A stretch of 64,000 nt of DNA from Ornatilinea sp. GTDB lineage: Bacteria > Chloroflexota > Anaerolineae > Anaerolineales > Anaerolineaceae. A program made the position numbers and the translations under genes. Location of the stretch: assembly GCA_018433975.1 (NCBI GenBank), contig JAHDQE010000016.1:1-64000 (forward strand), given 5' to 3'. The first letter of the stretch is position 1; each line of letters begins with the position of its first letter. Below, piece after piece: positions 44,027-53,397 of the stretch. Under the pieces are notes generated by a model. It was not told where the DNA came from. It worked only from the letters and a program-made list of their open reading frames with translations, and ran no database searches.

Positions 44027-44119
44027 TTGTATTTGGAAAAATAATCAATATAATGTAAATAATTCTTTGTAGGGATATTTGCTGAAAAATGGTAAGAAAA
44101 GATCTTACCATTTTTCAGC
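44027..44119 (+). promoter_or_regulatory. promoter-leader module, copy 15, with perfect 17-bp hairpin
   Basis: -35 TTGTAT (44027-44032), 16-nt spacer, -10 TATAAT (44049-44054). The hairpin has 17 perfect pairs: 44081-44097 with 44103-44119, loop 5 nt. Its ATGGTAAG/CTTACCAT core is the leader stem of the module. No T-tract follows, but TTTTT lies within the right arm. Confidence 0.8.
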
Positions 44120-44596
44120 TATAGAAACAAAAAGATAACGGTTTCGTGAAAAAAATATTCGGGAAGACACAAGGAGTTAATAAGGGAAGAGAAAAACAGG
44201 GCAAAAACAATTTAAAATTTATTATAAAGGGGGAACTGGATATTCGTCGTCGCTCGAAATATACGGAAATCCATGAAGCATCAAAGAAATAGGGGGCTGG
44301 ACCAAACGTTCTCATTCATCATTCCAGTTGTGCCTGGGTATATTTTCATTAAGTTTTCACTCCGAATCCTGAATTTTGTTTTTCAGTGATCCATATCCTT
44401 GTTTATTTTGACAGAACAAGCCGGATCATTATTCCGCTAACAGGTGGTAAGAAATTCTTAGATTCGTTATGGCAAATGAAATAAGACTCGAAAGTCAAAA
44501 GAATTCATATCTACCAATAAAGGAGTTGATAAATAGAAGTTATAAAAAGTTCTTTAATTACCATCCCTGCTACAACAATCAGAGAAAGGGGCAAAA
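44120..44596. other. AT-rich gap without recognisable gene
   Basis: 477 nt between the hairpin and the next gene. No frame with a ribosome site is convincing. The distance from promoter to gene is much longer here than in other units, so a deleted gene or a short RNA is possible. Confidence 0.4.
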
Positions 44597-45034
44597 ATGC
44601 TAGGCAAATTATTTGGAAAAGAGAAGAACCCAAAGGATGTGGTCTGGGAAAAACTGCAAAATGCTAAAGAAGGATCATTGCGTGGGTCAAATAACATCAT
44701 TTCAATAGCTATTCTATATGAAAATCCTCGAGATATTGCATTGCCTGAAAAAACAAAACTTGCTGAAATATTAGTTAACCAGTATAGAGGGCCAAACTTT
44801 ATTCCCAACAATCTATTGATCAACCATAACACAGCGATAGCTGCACGAAAACTTGTATACGGTAAAGAAATCAGCAAAAACAGCGGCCTTGCTTCATCCG
44901 AATCCAACAAGATACTTGCTGAAATGCTGATTTCAGCGGTCAACCCAGGCAAAATTGAAAACACCAAAGCAATGGCCTTTACCGGTGACAGTCCGGCATT
45001 AGGGCAAACTTTCTTTGCATTGTTAACGGAATAA
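44597..45034 (+). CDS. uncharacterised protein, paralogue of next gene
   Basis: A 145-residue soluble protein after AAAGGGG. It starts MLGKLFGKEKNPKDVVWEKL and has NIISIAILYENPRD, PEKTKLAEILVN and ENTKAMAFTGDSPALGQTFF. The layout of strands and helices parallels the protein encoded at 45084, so the pair arose by old duplication or both belong to one family. Function is unknown. Confidence 0.6.
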   Translation: MLGKLFGKEKNPKDVVWEKLQNAKEGSLRGSNNIISIAILYENPRDIALPEKTKLAEILVNQYRGPNFIPNNLLINHNTAIAARKLVYGKEISKNSGLASSESNKILAEMLISAVNPGKIENTKAMAFTGDSPALGQTFFALLTE

Positions 45035-45083
45035 AACCTGGGAATATTCACCCCCGGGAAAAAACGTGAAGGGAATTATTAAA

Positions 45084-45482
45084 ATGTCTTCTCAAAAAGA
45101 TACCGAAACGATCATTAAGGGACTAATGCAACGGACATTTAAACTGAAGGGTGACCATATTCTGGCTGTTGCAGTTATTTATCCCTCCATCAGAAAATCG
45201 CCCCCATCCACAAAGTTGATTGCGGAACTCATTAAAAAACGACACGATATCACCCCTGCGTTTTCATCATCTCCAGGAACGATCTTTGAGATCAGAAAGA
45301 TGAATCCTGAAAAAGATATTGGAATTGAAAGAAATCCGGGCAACTTCCTCGCGCCAATATTAGCCAGACAACTGGCGGATATTGATTTGAGTGGCTGTGA
45401 AGCTATAGCCTACAGGGATTTCGATGATAATCTCGGCGCATGGGAAGGAGCATTGTATATTGGTATCGTCACTCAAGCTTAA
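45084..45482 (+). CDS. uncharacterised protein, paralogue of previous gene
   Basis: A 132-residue soluble protein; ATG at 45084 with AAGGGA, preferred over a GTG at 45066. It has DHILAVAVIYPSIRK, PSTKLIAELIKKRHD, FEIRKMNPEKDIGIERNPGNF and CEAIAYRDFDDNLGAW. The phrases TKLxAE and RK...I..N.G align with the previous gene. It sits 49 nt downstream and they probably form an operon. Confidence 0.6.
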   Translation: MSSQKDTETIIKGLMQRTFKLKGDHILAVAVIYPSIRKSPPSTKLIAELIKKRHDITPAFSSSPGTIFEIRKMNPEKDIGIERNPGNFLAPILARQLADIDLSGCEAIAYRDFDDNLGAWEGALYIGIVTQA

Positions 45483-45567
45483 TGGACAAAAAAGCAGGCC
45501 GCCCCATTCATGGTCCGGTAATCGATAATATTATTCCAAAGTAAATGCTGCCAAAAAGGAGAAACTC

Positions 45568-46032
45568 GTGGGAACATGTGAGATTTGTGGTAAAACGAAG
45601 GATGAGACAAACAACTTTACGATTTATACTGCACGATCTCTCGGTCAGGCAAGAGAGAAGACCGGTTTTAAGACGCATACGGTTACAACCAGCTTTGGGG
45701 ATTTCAAAGAGCATACCTATGAGGTGTGCAATTCGTGCAATATTAGAAGGACATGCCTTATACCGTTAATTGTGTATCTGATATCTGCGGTACTTCTTGC
45801 TCTTGTATTCGGAATCAGAAATAGCACTTCTTTTTGGAATGCGATGCTATATGTAGGAGGAGCACTATTTGTAGCATTTGGACCAGCGGGCCTTGTTCTC
45901 GCAAATACCAGGGTTGAAGAAAAACTGCTTAGAAACGCGATAGCATATCGTAAAGCGTCAAACCCTGGTGAAAAAATTAAAGGATACACATCGCAAGCAT
46001 ATCAAACGATAAAAAAGACCCGGCGTTTATGA
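45568..46032 (+). CDS. zinc-ribbon protein with two membrane helices
   Basis: A 154-residue protein. The start is GTG at 45568 with a strong AAGGAG site. The N-terminus has CEICGKTKDETN and CNSCN, a four-cysteine zinc site separated by about 45 residues. Two membrane helices (LIPLIVYLISAVLLALVFG and AMLYVGGALFVAFGPAGLVL) follow, and a basic C-terminal tail. Cytoplasmic zinc site plus membrane anchor; function unknown. Confidence 0.65.
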   Translation: MGTCEICGKTKDETNNFTIYTARSLGQAREKTGFKTHTVTTSFGDFKEHTYEVCNSCNIRRTCLIPLIVYLISAVLLALVFGIRNSTSFWNAMLYVGGALFVAFGPAGLVLANTRVEEKLLRNAIAYRKASNPGEKIKGYTSQAYQTIKKTRRL

Positions 46033-46288
46033 CATCGATGGGTAACGGCCTGAAAAAAATTTTGGGCCGCACTTTTGCCATTTTTTAACGCGGATCAACT
46101 CCGTTTATAGCAGTCCGGGTTTCCGCCCGTGACGACGTGACTCTTTGGAGTTTGCGACGAGGCACTTAATGCCGGTAAGCGCAGCCCGGTAAGCTGCGTT
46201 GAGGGTTTTCCCGGAATCCAACAACCCCTTGCCGCGCGCAAAGTTTTTTCCATCTCCTTTCCCTCTTTCGCGGTGAGTTGCGACACTC

Positions 46289-46391
46289 AGAAACCGAGTT
46301 TTTCAGAAAAACTCGGTTTCTAAAACGCCCCCCACCATGGAGAGGATACCCCATGCAAACCCTGTAGAGACGCCCGACGGGGCGTCTCTAC
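46289..46391. repeat. two dispersed palindromes side by side
   Basis: 46289-46322: AGAAACCGAGTTTTT/AAAAACTCGGTTTCT, near-perfect. 46364-46391: GTAGAGACGCCCG/GGGGCGTCTCTAC. The rest of 46033-46436 holds no gene. Confidence 0.8.
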
Positions 46392-46436
46392 CTCACTCAG
46401 CCACGAAACCAATCCGGCTGGAAAAGAACCGCCGGC

Positions 46437-46500
46437 TTGCGTTGGAATACCCAGAACAATATAATGGAGTTACTTATTCGTAGGACAGTTTATAGGTAAT
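46437..46500 (+). promoter_or_regulatory. promoter-leader module, copy 16 (truncated leader)
   Basis: -35 TTGCGT (46437-46442), 17-nt spacer, -10 TATAAT (46460-46465), then GGAGTTACTTATTCGTAGGACAGTTTATAGG. The hairpin is missing. The gene starts 286 nt after the -10. Confidence 0.75.
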
Positions 46501-46750
46501 CCGAGTAGGCATCCAAATTAATTGATGGGATATCACAATATTTAAGTGTTGATCATTCAATATGTTTTTTAGATACTGTGAGAAAAAAGTAGCCGTTTTC
46601 AACAGAAATTAAACGACTTATTCGCAGTATATTCAATGATGAAGGTGTAACAGTAACAATATGACGCAATGCCCTGCATATCAAGAGTCCGTATAATTGA
46701 TCATTGAGGCATGTTCGAAAGCCAAAAACAGAATAAGATAAGGTCAATAT

Positions 46751-47215
46751 ATGAGTCAAATTACAGAAGATATATTAAAAGGTGCAGAATGGATTTCACA
46801 GGCTCTTCAAAGTTCTGGTTACCGTGCAGATTTTTCTCCTGAAAGTCTTTGGGAAATTGATTTATTTTTTAATGATCATAGCAAGAATGGAGAAGCCAGA
46901 CCAAATGGACTTTTATCTGAAAAGCTTGGGACAAGATTATTTGCCCTTGGTGGGTATGTGGGAGAAGTCCTTCGTCGGAATATTGGAGGTGAATGGCGTG
47001 GGGATGATGATGATCCAGAAGCCGAAATCAATGTAGAGTTGGAACTCTCATCAGGTGTAACATGTTGGCCTGTACAGAGGGTTATGAAAAGATTCAAAAA
47101 CGGCGGAGAAGACGGTATCGCCGTTTATGGTCTGGCAATGGGTTTACAAGTTGGAGCAAAGCCCTTACGGCTTCAAGATCAGAATTCTAAAAAACCATGG
47201 TGGAAATTCTGGTAA
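46751..47215 (+). CDS. conserved hypothetical protein
   Basis: A 154-residue soluble protein. It has SLWEIDLFFNDHSKNGEARP, GLLSEKLGTRLFALGGYVGE, a GGEWRGDDDDPEAEINVEL acidic segment and WPVQRVMKRFKNGGEDGIA. The phrases look strongly conserved, and I believe similar proteins are found as scattered accessory genes, but I cannot name the family or function. It ends KKPWWKFW. Ribosome site AAGG. Confidence 0.6.
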   Translation: MSQITEDILKGAEWISQALQSSGYRADFSPESLWEIDLFFNDHSKNGEARPNGLLSEKLGTRLFALGGYVGEVLRRNIGGEWRGDDDDPEAEINVELELSSGVTCWPVQRVMKRFKNGGEDGIAVYGLAMGLQVGAKPLRLQDQNSKKPWWKFW

Positions 47216-47379
47216 AAATCTACTCAACCCGGCATCAGGATTCCGTGGCATGTTCGGGCTTTATCCAAACCCAGGCAGAATCCTCTCTCGAAGTGAATCC
47301 ACGCCTGCCGGCAGATAACACAAACCGTTAGTCGGCCATTTGCAAAGGACATCATTTTTAAAGGTAAAAGAGACAGATT

Positions 47380-47877
47380 ATGGAAATCAGCGTTCGGAAA
47401 GCAACCATTGACGATTACAACGCCATGTGCGAACTGTTCAATGAAATAGATGCTTTGCACCGCGACAACCTCCCGCGCCTCTTCCGGAAGCCGGACGGCG
47501 CGGCACGAGAACGGGATTACTACTCGGGGCTGATCGCCGATGAGAACACAGCTTTGTTTGTCGCGGAAGCAGGCGGGGAACTTGTTGGGTTTGTCCACGC
47601 GATGGTCAGAGAGACACCCGCCCTTCCGGTTTTCGTTCCCCGGCGTTATGCAATTGTTGATGGCATTGTCGTAAAATCCGGGTTCCAGAATCGCGGAATA
47701 GGAAGGACCCTGATGGAGAAAATGCAGGCATGGGCCATCGCTAAAGGCGCGACCTCCATCGAGTTGAACGTGTATGAATTCAACCGGACCGCGATCTCTT
47801 TTTATGAAAGCCTCGGTTATCAAACTTTGAGCCGGAAGATGAGCAAAGACCCCAAAAGGGACCAGGTGGCCAGCTGA
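47380..47877 (+). CDS. GNAT-family N-acetyltransferase
   Basis: A 165-residue enzyme. It begins VRKATIDDYNAMCELFNEID (motif C/D) and has LVGFVHAMVRE, IVDGIVVKSGFQNRGIGRTL (acetyl-CoA pyrophosphate loop Q-x2-G-x-G) and IELNVYEFNRTAISFYESLGY (motif B). The acceptor amine is unknown. GNAT enzymes are common in cassette arrays. It is not preceded by a clear module copy. Confidence 0.88.
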   Translation: MEISVRKATIDDYNAMCELFNEIDALHRDNLPRLFRKPDGAARERDYYSGLIADENTALFVAEAGGELVGFVHAMVRETPALPVFVPRRYAIVDGIVVKSGFQNRGIGRTLMEKMQAWAIAKGATSIELNVYEFNRTAISFYESLGYQTLSRKMSKDPKRDQVAS

Positions 47878-48117
47878 CGCAACATACACCGGATAGTGGA
47901 ATTCGCTTCAAAGAGCGGCGGCGTGGTGTTTTAAAACAGGAAGCACATCCCGAAAACCAACCCCACGCTCCGAAGGTAACAAGCCATTTCCCCGTCCAAT
48001 TGAAATAGAAGCCATGTTGGGGAACTTGAAACAAAATTGGATTTTCCGGAAGTTCCTTCTCAGGGGAAAAAGGTCAAAACAGAGTGGGGAATCCTCTTAC
48101 AGTTTATAAGATTGCCA

Positions 48118-48148
48118 AAGCAGCGGTCTGATAACCGCTGCTTTTTTT
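48118..48148 (+). terminator. strong intrinsic terminator
   Basis: AAGCAGCGGT and ACCGCTGCTT arms around CTGATA, followed by TTTTTT. It is the clearest terminator in the window. No gene is seen in 47878-48117; it may end the GNAT transcript. Confidence 0.75.
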
Positions 48149-48318
48149 AAACTTCCTCCATACCCCTCTTTTCCATACCGGAAAAAAGGAATCTGCTTAT
48201 TGAAAGCAAAAGAGGCTTCCCTTTTGGACAGCCCCGTTGTCTTTGTAATAATCAGTGCTATGGTCTGTTGATTGGCTGATTTTTAGTTCTGCCAATCTCT
48301 TTTGTGTAATGCCGTGCC

Positions 48319-48570
48319 CTAGCTTTCGCGGTCCTCCGGCTCGTTTTTCTCCATACCAATCTCTTTTTTGAGCGGAGCCCCACCCACACGGCCTTGCGGC
48401 TCATTTCTCTCCCTGCCGATCTCTCTTTTCAGCGGAGCCCCTTCCACACGGCCTTGTGGCTCATTTTTCTCCATACCGATCTCTTTTTTGAGCGGAGCCT
48501 CGTCATCCACACGATTTTTCGGCTCGTTTTTTTCCATGCCAATTTCTTTCTTATCCTTGTTGCTTACCAT
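48319..48570 (-). CDS. small charged tandem-repeat protein
   Basis: An 83-residue protein made of four copies of an approximately 20-residue repeat KKEIGMEKNEPxxRVxxAPL (DNA period about 57-60 bp). I chose ATG 48570 because GGAAGG lies 9 nt upstream; an earlier in-frame ATG at 48591 has no ribosome site. It is highly charged and probably disordered. It is alone on the minus strand between two plus-strand units. No known family. DNA repeats may be expanding or contracting. Confidence 0.5.
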   Translation of the reverse strand: MVSNKDKKEIGMEKNEPKNRVDDEAPLKKEIGMEKNEPQGRVEGAPLKREIGRERNEPQGRVGGAPLKKEIGMEKNEPEDRES

Positions 48571-48774
48571 CTTTTTATTCCTTCCACTCATTTTACCTAT
48601 TAACCACTTTAAATCATTATAGCCACAATCAAATGACTAAGTTCACCTTTGTATACTGTTTTTTAACTTTATCCAATTGAATTTATCTTCCAGACAGATC
48701 AGACCGCAGGGGCTGCTTGCTATCGGCGCCGGTCAACCCACTTGCAAAATCCGGCGCTTTGTTCGGAGGCACCC

Positions 48775-48984
48775 TGATCTGCTTTGAGTTTGTCATGACG
48801 GCAGTCCCCTTTCCGGGCCGACCCTTTTGATTTTAAATTCCGGTGATGGAGGGCTTGGGTTTTCATGTATTGGGGTTCACTGTGGCGGGGCTTATCCCAG
48901 AGGGAGGCGGCGGCGCGGTGCTTTGTGTCAGTGAGCGCGGCTGGGGATTTATATTAGCAAGCAACCGGAGCCATTCCCGGCGGC
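48775..48984 (+). repeat. T-arm-like repeat copy B and upstream arm of module copy 17
   Basis: About 48775-48875 carries CCGGTGATGGAGGGCTTGGG preceded by ATTTTAAATT, shared with 51715 and 60190. 48905-48984 is the GC-rich arm GGCGGCGCGGTGCTTTGTGT and TTAGCAAGCAACCGG of the promoter module. Confidence 0.5.
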
Positions 48985-49155
48985 TTGCATTTTAAAAATC
49001 AGGGGAATATACTATTTCTACTTATCTGTGGGGTTATTTATTGGTGAATGGTCAAAGGTGGCCCAGCCATTTTTGTTTTTCATTTGTGATGATCTGTTTA
49101 CTACCCTTCACGGGTTTGTTATACAAGGATAATCGTAGGTTGTCCAATTATTAGC
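48985..49155 (+). promoter_or_regulatory. promoter-leader module, copy 17 (near full length)
   Basis: -35 TTGCAT (48985-48990), 17-nt spacer, -10 TATACT (49008-49013). The leader has GTGGGGTTATTTATTGGTGA, a shortened hairpin ATGG...CCAT with TTTTTGTTTTTC, and the tail GTAGGTTGTCCAATTATTAG ending near 49154. Confidence 0.88.
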
Positions 49156-49182
49156 TTGTCTTTCCTGAATGGAGTTCTCAGT

Positions 49183-50319
49183 ATGAAAAATAAAGGGTTG
49201 GTAAAAACATTTTTCTTCATATTACTTTTGGCGTTATCTGCAAAGGCTTTCCAATCGCATACACCATCTCAAGACTCAAAATATGGCACGCTCTATTTTC
49301 CGCTACCAAATGGCAGACTTGCTTTCATGTCTGCAGATTGTCTAATTACGGATTCAAAGTGCCCTGAACCCAAATCCACTTGGTTTCCAGTTAGAGCAAG
49401 CCAGTGGACAACACTGAGTTGGTCACCTGATGGCACAAAGGCATTTGTTGTGGTAGCAGGGAACAAATCCGATTCGATAGGTGTTGAAGAAGATGATGAA
49501 TTATTTTTACTTAACCCCAAAACCTATTCTCTTAAGTCGTTAATTCTCATGTCATATATAAATGATGCATCTTGGTCACCAGACGGAAAGTGGTTGGCAG
49601 TTGCAGGGGTGAAAGAAGGCCATGACGCAGCAACTACAGATGTTCAAATTGCATTATCCGAAATTTTTATTATTTCTCCGGATGGTAAATCAATAGTTAA
49701 TTTAACCGATGGTTTACACGGAATGAAGCTTCATCTTTCATGGTTAGATCAAGACACAATTCTTTTTGAAGTAGACGATTACCCTAATGGCTGCGGCACA
49801 TATTCCTTTGATATTCATGAAAAGACCTGGGTTTCCTTACTCGAAAAGCCAGATTGTTATACTTTTCCTCAGCCCTCTCCAGATGGCAAGTTGATTGCTT
49901 ATGGAGGCGTCAAAGGAGATAATGACAACGAATTATTTATGATGAATTCGGATGGGACAGACAAAACATTATTAGCGGAGTTAGACACCCTGAGTGTACG
50001 GCCTGTTTGGTCTCCAAATCAAGAATGGATTAGACTCGACACCATAGACAAAAGAATAAACTCATCGATTTTTATTATTTTCCCAGATGGGACAGGACTG
50101 CAAAATGTCTATCAAAGTGAAAACTTTGCCCGTGTAGCTTGGGCTCCAATAAACGAATCATATTTGTTGATCAGCGAATTTGATCAAGGATCTGTATCAA
50201 AATTACTGGGTATCAAAATTCCAGATGGAAAGGTTAGAATCTTATCCATTTTCGATGAAAATCATCCTCCTCATTGGGTGTCATGGCGCCCACCATTAAG
50301 CACGATTTCCAATCCATAA
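49183..50319 (+). CDS. secreted TolB/WD40-like propeller protein
   Basis: A 378-residue protein. ATG 49183 has GGAG 8 nt upstream; an earlier start at 49156 would lie against the module tail. An N-terminal hydrophobic signal (TFFFILLLALSAKAF) is followed by propeller repeats: LSWSPDGTKAFVVVAGNK, ASWSPDGKWLAVAGVKEG, IISPDGKSIVNLTDG, QPSPDGKLIAYGGV and PVWSPNQEWIRL. This is the TolB/PD40 'SPDGK' pattern. It likely binds a ligand or protein at the cell surface. Confidence 0.78.
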   Translation: MKNKGLVKTFFFILLLALSAKAFQSHTPSQDSKYGTLYFPLPNGRLAFMSADCLITDSKCPEPKSTWFPVRASQWTTLSWSPDGTKAFVVVAGNKSDSIGVEEDDELFLLNPKTYSLKSLILMSYINDASWSPDGKWLAVAGVKEGHDAATTDVQIALSEIFIISPDGKSIVNLTDGLHGMKLHLSWLDQDTILFEVDDYPNGCGTYSFDIHEKTWVSLLEKPDCYTFPQPSPDGKLIAYGGVKGDNDNELFMMNSDGTDKTLLAELDTLSVRPVWSPNQEWIRLDTIDKRINSSIFIIFPDGTGLQNVYQSENFARVAWAPINESYLLISEFDQGSVSKLLGIKIPDGKVRILSIFDENHPPHWVSWRPPLSTISNP

Positions 50320-50524
50320 AACGGGCTGATAAAGCGTGCATTTGACAAGTGCCGGCGGACGCGGTGCTTTGTACCAGTGCGCGCGGCTTGGGGTTGGGGG
50401 GCGGAGTTGGTGGATTGCGGGGCGGTAGGGGACGCGAATAATCCTAAGATGCCGCTCACCCGTTCACCAACCTTACTGTTGAATTCCAGGATTACTATTA
50501 GTCCGTGAGGTCGTGCAGCAGCAC

Positions 50525-51433
50525 TTAATCCGGCCAATATTTCTCGGCGATTTGAGTTGTTTTATCATCCTTACATAAATCCAGACTGATTTTCCACAGT
50601 TTCTCTTGCATCGCCTTATCCAGTACGTCTTTATCTTCCGCTATCTCAATGAACGCACCCTTTTTCCAGGTGATAAATTTCCCCGATCTATTCAAACTCG
50701 CTTCCCGCTCTTCAGTGAACAAAGGAGTCATAATCATCCCACATTCTTCGATTGAAATAAATGTGCCAAAAAACCGCATCACACTGGCCATTGCTTTCAT
50801 AAAAAATGGAATAATATTGATCTGGTTGCTCCATACTGTCTGGGCGATTTGAAATCCCAAGAAAGAAACCTTTGGGTCTCCGATTTTCCCGTACAAATCA
50901 TGCAAATGAACATAAAACATTCTTTTGGCGACCATCGCCTGGTGAATGCCATTTTCATACCCCCATTTTTTCTTCATTTGCATGTCATCCCAAAATATTT
51001 CACCCCCTTCCGTTACGTTAAAAATCACTCTCCCGCCATTTTCGGATTTTTCCAACAAGTCCAATAAATTTAAAGTGAGCATAAATTGAGATAAATAATT
51101 CACCTGGAAATGCGGATCCATTCCATCTTCAGTTTCTACACGTCTGGCAGCATAACCCAGGCCGGCATTGATAAATAAACCATCCAGATATTCATGTTGA
51201 CGATGAATCTCATTAATTACATTTCGAACATCGCTGAGTTTAGCGAGATCACATAAAACCATGGAAATCTTTTGATTTTTGGTATCTGCTTTTATCTCTT
51301 TGATCGTAGCTTCACCGCGTTCTTTGGACCTGCACAAAATGATAATTTCATGAATTTGATCGTCAATTCCGGCTAAAACTTTAGCTACGCCTTTTCCCAT
51401 TCCATTGGTACCGCCTGTTACCAGTACTTTCAT
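50525..51433 (-). CDS. short-chain dehydrogenase-like protein with altered active site
   Basis: A 302-residue Rossmann protein. ATG at 51433 has a perfect AAGGAGG; upstream in-frame starts to 51526 lack one. The cofactor loop is VLVTGGTNGMGKGVAKVL, and NAGLGYAARR is the usual NAG motif. The catalytic region differs: FNVTEGGEIFWDD replaces the Ser-containing strand, and at the Tyr-x3-Lys position the sequence is HQAMVAKRMF, with Ala instead of Tyr. It may be a non-catalytic or unusual reductase. Divergent in direction from neighbours. Confidence 0.75.
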   Translation of the reverse strand: MKVLVTGGTNGMGKGVAKVLAGIDDQIHEIIILCRSKERGEATIKEIKADTKNQKISMVLCDLAKLSDVRNVINEIHRQHEYLDGLFINAGLGYAARRVETEDGMDPHFQVNYLSQFMLTLNLLDLLEKSENGGRVIFNVTEGGEIFWDDMQMKKKWGYENGIHQAMVAKRMFYVHLHDLYGKIGDPKVSFLGFQIAQTVWSNQINIIPFFMKAMASVMRFFGTFISIEECGMIMTPLFTEEREASLNRSGKFITWKKGAFIEIAEDKDVLDKAMQEKLWKISLDLCKDDKTTQIAEKYWPD

Positions 51434-51636
51434 TTCTGCTGCCTCCTTATCTTGAACCGATAAAAAAAGAATAGCCCAGACTGCTTCTAATGTCAAACGA
51501 TCCATAGATAACAAACTCGAAACCATGTGTCACAAATTACAGTTATTCTTTGGTGAATAAGTGGAACCAAACAGGATATAAACCTGAAACCGCCTGGTTG
51601 TGATGTCTACCAATAGGATTTGACCCACACTCCGCC

Positions 51637-51745
51637 AGGTCTGTAGTCCGAGATCACTTCAAAAATCTTTTAGCGGGAGGCGCCCCCTGGCTGGATGCGT
51701 CTCTTTTTTATGATATTCCGGTGATGGCAGGCTTGGGTTCTCATG
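51637..51745 (+). terminator. T-arm-like repeat copy C with intrinsic terminator
   Basis: Terminator stem GAGGCGC (51677-51683)/GCGTCTC (51697-51703), followed by TTTTTT. Downstream, CCGGTGATGGCAGGCTTGGG is shared with 48840 and 60193. The rest of 51434-51924 holds no gene. Confidence 0.6.
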
Positions 51746-51924
51746 TGCCGGGGCAATCCCCGGGATTGGTGGGACGGGTTCCGGCAAGCTGCGCCGCAGG
51801 GAATGGCGAGAAGACGGTCACGGTGCGCATCTGGGTGCCGGGGAATGAGGGACCGCGGGAGCTGTTGGTGAGGTGTGGAAGATCTCAGAATACAAGAGCT
51901 CTCTGATTTTGAAGGTAGTCCTAT

Positions 51925-51953
51925 TTGCTTTTTGATTTTCGAATCAGTATACT
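51925..51953 (+). promoter_or_regulatory. promoter of the dispersed module, copy 18 (diverged)
   Basis: -35 TTGCTT (51925-51930), 17-nt spacer, -10 TATACT (51948-51953), then TAAGCAAGTG. The leader is not recognisable. The gene starts 114 nt downstream. Confidence 0.6.
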
Positions 51954-52066
51954 TAAGCAAGTGTTTCTTGTTGGGCTGGTTCTGATTGTTCAGCCAGCCT
52001 CAAAGTCTATTTTCAAATTTCAGGGAGCGAGTTCCAAAATCATCGTTGCCAGAAAACGGGGAAAAC

Positions 52067-53155
52067 ATGAAGCGTTTACAATGGAAACAAATCAAATTGT
52101 TGGCATTTCTGGGGATTCTAATGGTCTCAACGCTCGGGTGCTTTGGATGCGGTATTTTCAATTTGCTTTCTGACGAAGAGGATAAACCAGTAGTTGAAGT
52201 AAATGAAGACGGCTCTGTAGAAGTAAATCCAACAGCCGCGGCAAACGCGGAATTCGCAGTCCAAACAAGAGTTGTAGAAGTAGAAGCTACGCAGCAATTC
52301 CTGATGGAAAATCTCCAGAAGACTGTGCAGGTACTGGTTACTGCAGATGCTCAATCGATCACACCGATGCCGGAAAATTCACCAATGCCTGTGTATACGC
52401 CTCCTTCACCCGGGGTAACTACGCTAAGCGTAAGCGCCAATACCAACTGCCGCTCCGGCCCAGGACTCAGTTATGATCGTCTGGATATTGTTTACGTGGG
52501 GCAGAATGTGGAAGTCTTAGGCGTTGATGCCAGCGGTGCATATTACATTGTGCGGGCTCCGAACGGTCAAATTTGCTGGTTATGGTCACACTATGCCATA
52601 TTGAACGGTGACACAGAATCATTGGTAGTGATGACGCCCCCCGCACCGCCTACGACCGTCATCATAGAAGATTGGCATGATGATCCCTTCATCCAAACCT
52701 CGGAAGGTTTTTCGTGGGAGGGAAATTGGATCGTTGGTGTGGACAGTGGAATGACCGTTGCTGAATCGTATAATCCAGGGGTTAGCGATTGTAATGAATG
52801 CTGGAGAGTTGCTTCTGAAGAAATTCATTTCACCCGCAGCGGCGATTTTTTAGAAGTGATAGGAACGCAACAAACCTATTGGCTAAATGGAGATACGGCA
52901 ACGAATACCTGGTATGGAGTAGCGCAAGTATCCGAAGACAATTCTATGGTGATAGGTGTATTCTACTTATGGGAACAAACTTTCTCAACGGGCCTCGGGG
53001 AAGGTTCGTATCCTTTGAATCTCCCATTCATCTTTTATCAAAACGGGAACCCTGATCAATTTGTCGGTGATAGTTATTATCTAAACTATAGTCATCATCC
53101 GCTGTGTGGTGCAAGAGAGGGAGCGGCCATTCCCTCACCTTGTTCAGGGCCATGA
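52067..53155 (+). CDS. lipoprotein with SH3b domain
   Basis: A 362-residue protein. ATG 52067 follows GGGGAAAAC; the N-terminus has a hydrophobic segment with LGCFGCG, giving lipobox TLGC. Residues about 40-110 are acidic and linker-like. A bacterial SH3 domain spans about 118-185: LSVSANTNCRSGPGLSYDRL, VGQNVEVLGVDASGAYYIVR, GQICWLWSHYA. The last 170 residues are a beta-rich domain with YNPGVSDCNECWRVAS and no name. Probably a surface protein that binds cell-wall or another polymer. Confidence 0.75.
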   Translation: MKRLQWKQIKLLAFLGILMVSTLGCFGCGIFNLLSDEEDKPVVEVNEDGSVEVNPTAAANAEFAVQTRVVEVEATQQFLMENLQKTVQVLVTADAQSITPMPENSPMPVYTPPSPGVTTLSVSANTNCRSGPGLSYDRLDIVYVGQNVEVLGVDASGAYYIVRAPNGQICWLWSHYAILNGDTESLVVMTPPAPPTTVIIEDWHDDPFIQTSEGFSWEGNWIVGVDSGMTVAESYNPGVSDCNECWRVASEEIHFTRSGDFLEVIGTQQTYWLNGDTATNTWYGVAQVSEDNSMVIGVFYLWEQTFSTGLGEGSYPLNLPFIFYQNGNPDQFVGDSYYLNYSHHPLCGAREGAAIPSPCSGP

Positions 53156-53397
53156 GCGTTTGGGATAAATTGAATGAACACACCCGGTGCCGGCTGAGCA
53201 TCGGGTGTTTTTTTGAGATGCGTTGGAGGAGTACGGGACTGCGGTCACGGTGCGCCCACTGGTCCCGGCTCCAGGGAGAGAAGCCGAAGGAGTTGTTGGA
53301 GAGGTGAGGCGGCCCGGAAACCAACCCCTCACCCCGCGGAGAATCCACCATTTCCCCCATCCTGCGTTCATGTCAAGCCACCTCAAGAGAACACCCA

